NCBI GenBank assembly: GCA_030765045.1
Contig: CM060970.1
Coordinates: forward strand, 54,615,076-54,679,075
Source of the DNA: Tenodera sinensis
Lineage: Eukaryota; Arthropoda; Insecta; Mantodea; Mantidae
Length of the DNA stretch: 64,000 bases
Reading direction: 5' to 3'
A model generated the notes under the pieces. That model was not told the origin of the DNA. It did not search any database and worked only from the letters and a program-made list of their open reading frames with translations. Of the stretch, positions 46,376 to 56,810 are shown in pieces. Position 1 is the first letter of the stretch, and each line of letters starts with the position of its first letter. The translations under genes and the position numbers were made by a program.

Positions 46376-47049
46376 ATGATAGCACCACGCATTTAAAGCA
46401 GCTTAAATTACTTACGGAAGAACGATGTTCATACTATAGTAAATGTTAAGGGTGTAGAAAGTCTGTGGGTGTGCACATATAATTTTTGCAATCTTAGGTT
46501 CCGAATTATGAATTCATGTTAATTTTCCACGATTGTACTCTCCTGAACCTGCATTTAATAACCAGTTCTGTTAGTCCTAAGTTTGAATAAAACATAACTT
46601 TATGACCTTTGTTTTGTTTGATCACAGCGAGTAGCGGTGTGTTTATTTTTCTTTCTGTTAATTAAACACTTAAATATGTCAGTAATTAACTGTAGGCTTT
46701 GTGTTTGTTTCCACCTAATGTAATTGGAGCCTTGTTCTGTTTTAGGTGCACGTATATAAATCTAAATCAGCCCTACTATGTGATAATCCTTATCGTGCTC
46801 AAGCTAATAGCTTTTATGGGTATTATTATTTACGCTAATATACCTGATTATAGCTCTGTATTTGTTTTGAAAAAAGTCATTACTGATTAACGTGTTTGTG
46901 GGGAAATACCTCTGAAAGCCAAGTTAAAACCTCAGCAAAGCGGCGTGCACTAAACGCTACTTAACTTTTGTTTTAATTAAAATAAATGCCAAACAATGAA
47001 ATTAATAAACTAGCTCTAGATTTACTACAGAAAGTGAATTTACTAAACC
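46376..47049. other. No supportable feature
   Basis: A short match to the family A 3' end may lie at 46449-46485 (GTGTAGAAAGTCTGTGGG); too brief to call. Remainder plain. Confidence 0.4.
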
Positions 47050-47240
47050 GCAAGGGCATAATGATCGTTTAAAGAGACCTTCGTAGCTGATTTCCCTCTC
47101 TTTGTCCCTCTCCAATGACTGAGCAGTATTCATGCTGGACATAGTTATAACTAATGACACGTCAGCATAAAACGGAAGTATTGATTACTTCTGATGGCTC
47201 ACTAAATCGTCACTAATTCAGCTACAATTGTCCCATACCA
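47050..47240 (+). repeat. Family D dispersed repeat, copy 1
   Basis: Contains CCAATGACTGAGCAGTATTC, GGACATAGTTATAAC, TATTGATTACTTCTGATGGC and CACTAAATCGTCACT. The same blocks in the same order occur on the minus strand at 59450-59645. No coding or tRNA-like features. Confidence 0.75.
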
Positions 47241-48805
47241 TAACGTACACATCAGATGTCACACGTGGCCAGATTATTAGTCTGTGACAAGGTGGTAAAA
47301 CAATTCCACAAATTACATTTTGTCATCCAAGGAAATTGGTTTATTGCGTGGTATTTGAAGAGAGCCTTTCGTTTGAAGGATATTATAATAAGTATAATGT
47401 AACACACAAACATGTTCAGGGCTGTTCCGATATTAATTTTAATCCCACTAGAAATGCAGGAAGAATTTGTGTAAGGATTAAATGTTTATATATTTCTCCA
47501 TTTAATATTACATCACAGGATTTTGTGATTCTAAGGACAAACTTAAAGCTTTCTTAAACAGAGAATTAACTCAGTAAATGCAGATTACATCAAGCAACAT
47601 CACAACCTTTTCCATAAAAGTCATTAATTTGCAGATACATGTAAAGAAAATTAAAACCTGGCATTTCTACGAACCCAGGTGTATCTACCCTCCCCCACAC
47701 CTTTCCTTGTCCTCAATACAGACTGTAGTCTCGTATACCAACGGTCCGCAATTCATTAGTCAGTAGTTATGCCTCACCGCAAGACGATAAGAAGCTGAGA
47801 AATCGTCGCAAGCAGTGCATTTTATTAAATTCGCTTTCTGTACCTCAAGGGGCACTTTGTATCCTTCTGATAGCAGTAAAACACTTAGAAAAGTGCAATG
47901 TGTTAAATTCACACGATGTTTTCCAGCTATTATTGTATTTCTTATATTATATCGAATTTTTCTGTTTATTTTGTGTTCATTGAGATCCACTTTGAAAGAA
48001 ATTTTTCCATCACTTGTTGTGTTAAAGGTATAAGGGTATATTGTCAAGATTTGTCAAGACTGTCAAATATTTAAAAAGTGAGTTTGGATTTAAAATTCTA
48101 CTGTCTTGGCATCGTAACTCCAGAAACAAACGAATGGTGACTTAGCGTTTCAGAATGTTTAACAACATATGGAACAAACAGAAACGACTTTCTCTGAAAC
48201 AGTTAATGTTACAAAAAAAATTATTAGCATATATTTTGCGTGCTAACGAAAGCTCTAGTAAGGTATTTCCCACGCCGATACACCATTAATACTTGCTGCA
48301 AGCAACGTGACCTGACCAACGGCAGCAGTATAAAAACACGTTTGCCCCTGCCCATAGCGGCAACTTCTTTGACACCAACATACGGCGGGAGGTATAAGCG
48401 GGATGTGTGATGGAAATAAATTAGTGTATGGTTCTCTGCTGTGAAGTTACATTATTTTAAACTACTCTCAGTCCATAACATGCGAAATGTTTTAAAATTC
48501 CATTGATTTATCATCAATTATCTGACTTCCACAGCAACAGGATAATGCCAAGCTAACATATTTTCGGTTTTCTCCAAAGGAGACCGTTTATTTTCTTTAT
48601 TCTCACTTTACTTTTTAATCTTCCGCTGTAAGAGTTTTGAACCAAACGCATTTAATGGAGAAATATAATTCTATTGTATTCTTTTAACATGTGATTCTCG
48701 TTTTATTCTGTATGCAGCTTTTGAGTTAAAACTTCCCGTATGTTACCTTAAGCTGTACTTAAATACCAAGTTTGATATTAAACCACATAGCAATACATAG
48801 ATATA
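47241..48805. other. No gene; isolated TATA-like box
   Basis: GCAGCAGTATAAAAACACG near 48323-48341 lies in a small G+C-richer patch (48290-48410) and looks like a core promoter, but no transcript or frame follows convincingly. Confidence 0.35.
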
Positions 48806-48926
48806 CATACAATACCTTTTTCCTAAAATGCTTCTTTCTATTCAGATAGTTCTCCAAACATGTATTTCCAGTGTAATTATGGTATCGAACTTTTTGAGTG
48901 TAATACAATACTTCCTCTACTTGCAC
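48806..48926 (-). repeat. Family A repeat, 5' fragment
   Basis: Plus-strand view: CAATACCTTTTTCCTAAAAT, then TGTATTTCCAGTG and AATACAATACTTCCTCTAC. The fragment starts at the edge of the microsatellite site. Confidence 0.75.
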
Positions 48927-49477
48927 TTACGTCCCAATCTCTCCCAGAGCACCAGCAACTCTTAAGTCATTATAATCTCAAGTTACACGATAAACGACAC
49001 GCAACTTCAGAGTTAAAATGTAAAACTGTGTCACGGTAGTCTGTATTAATGTTCCACCTGATTACCATATGCGGAAATTGCTATTCTGATGTTAGCAAAA
49101 AATACCTGCGTCGTGTAGTGACGTAATGTGTTGCGTAATTTTTAGAAATGTTTGAAAACATTGAAATTGCTTATTTCGTGAGTTACAGAAATGTTTCTTT
49201 GCTTCATGTGTTCATGAATGAGGCATAAGTTATGTTATCAGTTAGTAATTTCTTGAACAAACTGGTTTTAAATCACCATATTGCAGCAGATTTTTAAATA
49301 GCTAGTGATTAATTGTTCAGATCTGCATTCTGTTGTTTTGCACGTGAGTTCGTGCAAGTGAAACTGAAAGATAATTTTTGTGCGAGTGCTTCAACTCTTA
49401 TATCAATAAGGTAAATTTAAACAAATGAATGTTTCTGCTTTAGTTCCTAAGCGTAAATTGGTTCTTTTTTTGCTTTT
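48927..49477. other. No supportable feature
   Basis: Plain AT-rich spacer between two family A 5' fragments in opposite orientation. Confidence 0.5.
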
Positions 49478-49632
49478 AACTTTCACTACTACACATACGG
49501 TACTAACTAGGGGAAGTATTGTACTTAACCCAAAAGCTCGCTGTCAAGATTTCATCAGAAATATGTTTTGAGCTCCCTTGAATAGAAAAAGATCCTTGTG
49601 TATGTATGTGTGCGTGCGTATCTGTGTGTGTA
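49478..49632 (+). repeat. Family A repeat, 5' fragment
   Basis: TAACTTTCACTACTACACA with the palindromic 5' tip, AACTAGGGGAAGTATTG, ATTTCATCAGAAATATG and an irregular GT/GC tract at the microsatellite site, where it stops. Confidence 0.8.
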
Positions 49633-50912
49633 ATATCATTATTAATTATTAATAACAATAATTTATTATTGCGTATTTCCTATAAACTAGTGAATGGTCT
49701 ATTTAATAATACAGGAGGCCTGTTTTACCTTGATCACCCTGTAGTTTAAGTGGACTTTGGCACATGAATAACCCTTGTTCATAAAATCTAAAGTTAGTAA
49801 TTGTATTGTGTGTATAGGTGGGCCATCATGAGTTAATTTTTTTCAAATGCAATTTGTTTAGTCTTTGACGTGAAAAAGAACAATTTACTGAAGTGAAATT
49901 TGGATTTTTTATCGTTACGTTGAATTTGGAGGATACAAAATGTTTCTAAATTAGGAACAACTAATCACTCAAGTGCAGAGATGTTCATCAGTTAGATATC
50001 ACTCGTGACGAACGTTGAAAAAATTACATTTTAGAAACCTTACTGATTTATCAAAGAATGTCTGAAGGATGAAAGTTTCAAGTGTGAAGGTGGAAAGCTT
50101 GTACCTCTGCTGGAAGAAACCTTAAAAATCCTGTTATATTGTAGCTTTATCGCCGAAAGGGGTACGGAGCAGAAACATTTGTAGAAGAAAAGAGAATATC
50201 TTGTGCAAGGAGTTGGCAAATGATCGGAAAAGGCGAGAATAATGCGGTTATTTCCTTCGACGGAATACACCCGGAATGGTGCGCTTTCCTTCGTATTGGG
50301 AAGATTAAGAGCGAATCGATAGCGTTCTCTTTGTGCCTTGCGAATTCAACGTGCACATCTTCCTACCAGCATTTCAGTGCTTGTATTATTTACTTGTCAT
50401 CATGTTTAAGCTCATGTTTCTCACGCACTTAAAAGGAACACAACGTTCACATAAATCCATTGAACAAAAGACATGCATACACCTTTCTCTGCATTACTCT
50501 CTCTACCAAGTACATAAAGTATCTAAAATAAGAACAAATTAGAAAGTAAAAGCACCACTTATATTATTAATATTGCAGTGCTTACTAGTTTCAACTTGTA
50601 TCCAATTTATTCTCAAAGCTACCCAAAGAAATTGCCATAGTTACCGACGCTCAACTTAAAAGATCTATTTATCGCCAACCTCTGAAAACAAAAACGTATA
50701 AATACAATCTGTTGGTATTTCAAAATTCATAACGCTGTTCTTGTTTTTTAAACTGAATATCCTTTCCCAAACCATTAAATTTATAGGTCAATTTAGTTGC
50801 TTCAATAATTCAACTTCTGGACTAAATGACCAAAAATGATCCGCCACAGCTGATTTATCAAATTGTTTATATTTAATATTTCTAAAATTCTCTTTTATTC
50901 TGGTTTCTGGAA
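49633..50912. other. No supportable feature
   Basis: AT-rich flank of the LTR retrotransposon. Frames of 69-76 codons overlap on both strands at 50040-50542 without motifs. Confidence 0.45.
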
Positions 50913-50916
50913 GTAT

Positions 50917-51403
50917 TGTCACCGCGCCCGCCGCATCTAATTGCCGACAACAGCAGTGTCACCCATCGCATTATTGTCGGCACTACCGCAAAGGAGCCGA
51001 AGGAAAGAGTAGAGAATGACCGCATTGTTGGGGCGCTTGCCGAAAGAGAGAAAAGGATAGAGGCTACTGGAATCTTCTACTTTGTATTCCACCGCAATAA
51101 CTGAACTTTCCAGAATAGTGCCTGGGAGATATAAATAGCGGTAAAGTGCGACAGAAGAGAGTCAGACGTATCTGAAGCGTTGAGTAGTCGTGCCGACGGA
51201 GACGGACAGACGATGTGAAGCGTTGTGCCGACGGAGAAGAGTTAGTTCTTTGTGTTACGAGTTCGGAGCCGTGCTGTTGGAGAATCGAAAAAGACTTTCT
51301 TGCTGTAGCAACGAGTGTACAAAGTTACTGTTTACGGAAATAAAAGTGTTTCTTTATCCCGACTACACCTGTCTTCTTTACTTTTCAACCCACCAAAGTC
51401 ACA
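50917..51403 (+). repeat. 5' long terminal repeat
   Basis: 487 bases, TGTCACCGCG to AAAGTCACA. It includes a TATA box (TATAAAT, 51130-51136) and a poly-A signal (AATAAA, 51339-51344) followed by a T-rich stretch, which sets out U3, R and U5. Inside are short repeats of GTGCCGACGGAGA (near 51193 and 51231). Confidence 0.95.
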
Positions 51404-51404
51404 C

Positions 51405-51422
51405 TGGTGTCAGAAGTGGGAT
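51405..51422 (+). other. Primer-binding site, tRNA-Leu type
   Basis: TGGTGTCAGAAGTGGGAT lies one base after the LTR. Its complement ends in CACTTCTGACACCA, as the 3' ends of several animal tRNA-Leu species do, including the CCA. Confidence 0.75.
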
Positions 51423-51482
51423 TCGTCGAATTGCTTCTAGTTTCGTTACATCGTCGTTAGAAGTTGCAACGTTAGAACCAAG

Positions 51483-52622
51483 ATGGAGGGAGATTCGGAA
51501 ACCAGGATGATGGCAATGATGAAAGAATTATTCGCCGAAATGAAGACAGAAATGTCCAAGATGAAGACGGCAAACGACAACCTCGCTACAGAAATGAAGA
51601 CGGCAAACGACAACCTCGCTGCCGAGCTGAAAGAAGAAATGAAGACGGCAAACGACAACCTCGCTGTTGAACTGAAAGACATGAAGACGACAAACGACAA
51701 CCTCGTTGCCAAAATGAAGACGAGAAACGACAACCTCGCTGCCGAGCTGAAAGAGATGAAGACGGAGCTATCGGCGAAAATTGACGGCGAACTGTTTGGC
51801 GTGATGGAAGACGTGGAAGAAGTCGGCGAAAAGGTGGAAGACCTCTGCCAGCACGTGGACGTCGTGGAGGACGACGGGTAACGTCTTGGCGCCCTGGTAG
51901 TAAGAGTTGACGAGAGCGTCAAAGTACTGGATGCCAGGGGCAGACGGAATAGCGCGGACCCGGGGAGGGAGCACCTAGTGGCCGAGGCGACAGTTGCGCC
52001 CGTTTCGGATGATATGAGGGAAGACGTGGAACAACTCGGCGAACTGACTGGCGTGAGGGAAGACGTGGAACAACTCGGCGAACTGATTGGCGTGACGGAA
52101 GACGTGGAACAACTCGGCAAACTGATTGGCATGACGGAAGACGTGGAACAACTCGGCGAACTGATTGGCGTGACGGAAGACGTGGAACAACTCGGCGAAC
52201 TGACTGGCGTGACGGAATACGTGGAACAACTCGGCGAAAAGGTGGAAGACCTCTGCCAGCATGTGGACGTCGTGGAGGACGACGGGGAACGTCTTGGCGC
52301 CCTGGTAGTAAGAGTTGACGAGAGTGTCAAAGTACTGGATGCCAGGGGCAGACGGAATAGCGCGGACCCGGGGAGGGAGCACCTAGTGGCCGAGGCGACA
52401 GTTGCGCCCGTTTCAGATAACGAAAGTGTACGTCTCGGGGAAGACAAAGGGGCAGTTCAGGGACGTCGTCGAGGATCCCCTGGAGGAGTGTGTCGGGTAC
52501 GTAACCAACCAGGATATGACGTGGAGGACGATCAGCAGGGAAGCGCACAAGCAAACGAGCAACACGCGAGAACCGACTTGGCGTGTGACATGGGGGACCG
52601 TCGGAGCCATCCAATCACCTGA
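51483..52622 (+). pseudogene. Coiled-coil ORF in gag position, one nonsense codon
   Basis: Starts at ATG 51483 (context CCAAGATGG), the first good start after the primer site. The frame is open to TGA at 52620-52622 except for one TAA at 51879-51881, so the first product is 132 residues. Residues about 20-100 repeat a MKTANDNLA-type unit about five times and form a charged heptad-like coiled coil. Beyond the stop, six 13-residue repeats of VTEDVEQLGELIG type follow (52014-52240). A block that includes the stop site is duplicated 408 bases downstream, where the codon is GAA. No capsid core and no CCHC knuckle were seen. A structural RNA-packaging role is inferred only from position. Confidence 0.75.
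52014..52240 (+). repeat. In-frame 39-base tandem repeat (six units)
   Basis: Units of 13 codons such as GTGACGGAAGACGTGGAACA followed by CTCGGCGAACTGATTGGC. The reading frame is preserved through all units, with D/E and L positions constant; the last unit is partial. Confidence 0.93.
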
Positions 52623-52879
52623 CACATAGTGCCGTGAACGGAAGAATGGTGGACATCATCTTGGACGGCAGGATACAGGAGAGGCCGTGCCGAGCACGAG
52701 TAAACACGAGTGCAGCGGTAGACGCGACTCGCGCGGATGTGGTGGGGTTTGTTGCCGGACCCATCGGAAGCAAGGTGGCTGCGAAGGTGCGCCAGAGAGG
52801 TCGGCGGACATGGTACCCAGTGAGCCGTTTCCAAGTGCGCAGGATGGCCCGTCAACACACCAGGAAGAAGGGCAACTGA
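52589..52879 (+). pseudogene. Possible aspartic protease remnant
   Basis: In a different frame from the upstream ORF, NGRMVDIILDGRIQERPC is followed by RVNTSAAVDATRADVV. The setting (short beta-strands, then a tripeptide followed by A and hydrophobics) looks like the start of a retroviral-type protease, where the family has Asp-Thr-Gly. Here the tripeptide is Asn-Thr-Ser, so the catalytic Asp is missing. The frame ends at 52879 after a basic stretch (RRMARQHTRKKGN). The rest of pol is deleted. The identification rests on one motif and position. Confidence 0.45.
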
Positions 52880-53076
52880 ACGAGGGACGTCAAGACCGGC
52901 GGTACTGTTGCAGAATTTCGAAGCAGGATGGCATACATCGTCCTACCCAGACCAAGGGACACTATCCAAGAGCGATACCTAGGATCGTGCCTCCTGGAGA
53001 AGAGGTTCGATGGGTTAGTCCACCGGGGTGCAAGGGAGATGCCGCAGTGATAGTGCTGGTCGGGACGACCAGCTCT
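52880..53076 (+). other. Residual internal sequence before the 3' LTR
   Basis: About 200 bases with mixed frames, possibly the 3' end of pol left after internal deletion. No integrase motif could be identified. Confidence 0.4.
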
Positions 53077-53089
53077 GAGGAGGGAGCAG
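53077..53089 (+). other. Polypurine tract
   Basis: GAGGAGGGAGCAG immediately before the 3' LTR, the expected position for plus-strand priming. One C interrupts the purines. Confidence 0.8.
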
Positions 53090-53577
53090 TGTCACCGCGC
53101 CCGCCGCATCTAATTGCCGACAACAGCAGTGTCACCCATCGCATTATTGTCGGCACTACCGCAAAGGAGCCGAAGGAAAGAGATAGAGAATGACCGCATT
53201 GTTGGGGCGCTTGCCGAAAGAGAGAAAAGGATAGAGGCTACTGGAATCTTCTACTTTGTATTCCACCGCAATAACTGAACTTTCCAGAATAGTGCCTGGG
53301 AGATATAAATAGCAGTAAAGTGCGACAGAAGAGAGTCAGACGTATGTGAAGCGTTGAGTAGTCGTGCCGACGGAGACGGACAGACGATGTGAAGCGTTGT
53401 GCCGACGGAGAAGGGACAGTTCTTTGTGTTACGAGTTCGGAGCCGTGCTGTTGGAGAATCGAAAAAGACTTTCTTGCTGTTGCAACGAGTGTACAACGTT
53501 ACTGTTTACGGAAATAAAAGTGTTTCTTTATCCCGACTACACCTGTCTTCTTTACTTTTCAACCCACCAAAGTCACA
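53090..53577 (+). repeat. 3' long terminal repeat
   Basis: 488 bases, nearly identical to 50917-51403. Differences include an inserted A in GAAAGAGATAGAG, GCGG to GCAG, TCTGAAG to GTGAAG, and a small cluster near 53413-53420. TATA box at 53304-53310, AATAAA at 53513-53518. Confidence 0.95.
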
Positions 53578-53659
53578 GTATTAATAATTCGAACGATTAA
53601 TAATAGATGTTTCGCAAATGACGTAGGTCATACAAAATGTTATTTGAAGTACATTTCCA

Positions 53660-53730
53660 TTTTAAAGAGCCCCACACTTGGGTGGAAACAATACTTCTTC
53701 TATTTACCATACATAGTAGTTAAAAGAATA
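53660..53730 (-). repeat. Family A repeat, 5' tip fragment
   Basis: Plus-strand view: TTGGGTGGAAACAATACTTC, TTCTATTTACC and ATACATAGTAGTTAAAAG, the palindromic 5' tip. Confidence 0.65.
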
Positions 53731-55958
53731 TCGCATGCCCGTACCCTTGTTCCAAGTATTTTACTCTTCGTCAGTGTGCTGTGTATACGGATTTTTATTG
53801 AAGCTTCACAACATTCTCCTCTTCTGTTTGGTAAAATCAATAAACTATTGAAATGTGAGTATCATCCAGGAAAATCATAACTGAAAGTTTCCTGGAACAG
53901 GATTCAATCACGCACGAACAATTCCAGATTACATTAAAGATTGAACGAAAAAGAAAACAAATTATCTTTCTTCTACTTCAAAGGACTAAAGCCATGACTG
54001 ACAGACATGCTAAGTCGATGGCAGAAATAAGACAACACGGAAGAGAGAAATAGTTTTCATAAAAGGCGAAATGATGTGTTAGTACTCATCCTGAAAACAT
54101 GTAGCAAAACCTCAAAATCTCGCCCACAAACAGAAAAAGTGAAATATTGGAGAATTACGATATAGAAAAAGTAAAATAGAACAGATAGGGTGATATATAG
54201 GGTGTTAGAGGTATGAGTGTGCATATATCGGTTAATTCAAGTATGCCAAATGAAATGAAATGTAAAACAGATAATTGAATACATTATCTACACGTCTCAT
54301 AACAGTAGGACTGTAGGTGCGAATGTTTTTTTACTAATGCGACTTCCGCTGCCATGAATGCGTTTACACCTACGACGGGTGAAAGTCCAAACTAGAACAA
54401 GGCTAGAAAACTGATTTTCTCATATGTCTGTGTTTATCAACTATTGCAAGTAACGAGGGGAAGCTTTTCGAATACTTTGTTCGGGACCTGAATGTCAACA
54501 TTCCTGACCTTCACTCTACACACACGCTAATGTTGCACGCTTGCCAAACGCATGTCCACAAATTTATGTCAATAGACGCTCTGGAACCTAATTATTTAAT
54601 ATAATTTTATAGCAGCATACGGAAAAACACGATTAACTATGCTAATTTCAGAAGTAAACGATAAAGGAATGGTGGCATATTGGCAATCAAATATTTGACC
54701 ACCTTTATTTGTTATTTATCCAACCATTGAGATCTGCACACTCACTCTGTGTGTGTGTGTGTGTTTATGTGTAATAGTTGCTGTAAGTACATAGTAGAAT
54801 AAGTAAAAATAGGAAACTAACCCCGCGGTGCAAAAACCCTTTCGGACACGACCTACCGCCCGGCCGCTGCATTACCCTATGTTTGCCTACCACGTCTGAG
54901 TGGGGCGCAGTACTGAAACATGGGACGGAGTCAGCGCCCCTGTCTTTCCCGGCCAGTGTGTGAGGTCTTGGCAACCAAGAAAGTAAAAATACTGTCTCAA
55001 AAAAAGTAATATAAAAGGAAACTGTGAGCATCACTTAAGCACGAAATTGAAAAATGCAAATGGAAAAAATGTCATTGTAATGGGTTCTAAATAAAGTCCG
55101 AAATACATAATATACAGTGCTGTACATAGGCGTAGTGCGTAGAATTGATAAAATAAGAGATACCTAATGCAGTAAACTGACAATAATTCACCCTGTACCA
55201 TCCCTCAGAGCAATGACGACGTAAGGGTAAATTTAAGAGAAGTAAATAGGATTACAGACGAGTTGATTACTGGCCCAAGCTTCACCATTACAACATTTGG
55301 AGGTATTGAACGTTGTGCACGGCTACTTTGATCGCATACGTGTGTGTATCTGTCAGGCTGGTTACTAATGGAGGGCAAGAGCGTGTGTCAGAGGTCAGAC
55401 ATGACAGCCTCTAACACCTCCGTGCAATTATCATTGCCAGCGTCACGTGCAACGGGCCTCTCCTTTAAATTATTCGCTCGCCGTGTGTCATTAACAGTTG
55501 AAACGTTCAAAGCGACAGCATTGATCACAACCTAGCATTACACTGTACTAGGCCACCCATTGAAAACAGTTGCTAAAAGAAAATCTGTCATTTTTTTCCT
55601 TCCTTCCAATCATCTGTTTCATATTTGCGCAATCTATGAAATATGAACTGGTTCACTCCGAAAAGACTTCCCTGCGTCAAAGCGTTATGCCAAGTGTAAT
55701 TTTAGTAATAAAAATCAAAGGAAACATCCAAAAGCTATGGAAATTACGTGAATGCGAATAATTATTTTAGAATAAAAACCATGTTGAGAAATATTTTTCA
55801 AGGCACGCAAAAAAGTGATAGTTAAACGTTCGCTGATCACTTATTGACGGATTTGTGTAATGTTATGTAAATATATTTCTTTCCACTTAATACACTAATA
55901 TGGAATTACTTTCAGGTTTTAAAGTTAAGTATTGTAGAGAAAATGTTACTCTTATTCC
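53731..55958. other. Featureless; one G+C-rich island
   Basis: A short GT tract at 54747-54765 and a CpG-rich patch at 54825-54970 (CTACCGCCCGGCCGCTG, GGGACGGAGTCAGCGCC) of unknown nature. An 89-codon minus frame crosses it without motifs. Confidence 0.4.
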
Positions 55959-56810
55959 TACTTTCTCCACTTTGTGTTCTAGGTAGAGGAAGTATTGCAT
56001 TTGACCCAAATTTTCAATGTCCAGATTTCACTGGAAATATGTTTGGAGGCCCCCTGAATCCAAAAAAGCACTTTTAGAAAGAGGTACGCACGCGCGCGGT
56101 GTTTGTGTGTGCGTGTGTGTGTCTGTGTTTGTGAACAGCATAACTCAAAAACGAAAAGTGGTTAAAAACCAAAGGTGGTATTTAAGTTTAATATCTTTTA
56201 ACAATGCACCACAAATATTTTGAAGAAAATTCCTGTACCCTGAACTACCCTTTACACGAAAAATTTTTCGAAACTTTTGATTTTCTCAGAGATGGCTCTA
56301 ACAATTTTGATTAAAATGCCATATGTTTAAGAAATTTTTATGAGAAATGAAGTGCATAGTTTGAATTTTCTGTCTATAGACGAGATAATCCCGTTTGCAT
56401 AGCTAGTAAACCATAAGAGATAGACAAAATCTTACTATACAAAAATGTAGATCTCCTTGAAACACAAATTATGTCCAGATATTGTTTCTTTTGTGAAGTG
56501 AAGCATTTCGGAGATATTCCTTGTTATTTGTCAGAGTTTTTGTGAGACTTATACTTTCCACAAATGGAAGATCGTTATTCATTTTCTTATATCTTAATCG
56601 TGCAAACAGAACGGAATTTCAACATTTTAAACGATCCGACTATCGCCCAAAGCCTACTGTTTTCCCATATTCCCCTTGCACCTATAAGGAAATCATCAGT
56701 GAGATAATTTCTGCAAATGTTTATCTCGACTAACATGAAGAAGATACAGGAATAAGAGTTTGTTAGATGGTTAGTACAAAAGTAGAAAAAGTCATGTGAG
56801 TGTAGAACAT
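55959..56810 (+). repeat. Family A repeat, whole length
   Basis: Starts TACTTTCTCCACTTTGTG and ends AAGTAGAAAAAGTCATGTG. A GC/GT-rich microsatellite at 56085-56133 (ACGCACGCGCGCGG and GTGTGTG runs) occupies the shared site. All conserved blocks are present in order. Confidence 0.92.

Larger units (their letters stand above)
50913..53581 (+). mobile_element. Non-autonomous LTR retrotransposon, structurally complete
   Basis: Element 50917-53577 is flanked by the four-base duplication GTAT (50913-50916 and 53578-53581). It has two LTRs with TG...CA ends, a primer-binding site one base after the 5' LTR and a purine tract before the 3' LTR. The internal region is only about 1.7 kb. It holds a coiled-coil ORF in the gag position and a remnant that may be a protease. 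No reverse transcriptase and no recognisable integrase are present, so mobility would need enzymes from a relative. LTRs differ at only about 8-9 positions by eye (about 98% identity), so insertion is recent relative to family A. The four-base duplication and Leu-type primer fit a Ty3/Gypsy-like origin, but BEL/Pao cannot be excluded without RT. Confidence 0.93.

Noticed and set aside
51446..52447. 333-codon minus-strand open frame across the LTR element
   Set aside because: It lies opposite the coiled-coil ORF and its tandem repeats, is Ser/Thr/Leu-rich by composition and has no start context or promoter. It is a shadow of the sense ORF.
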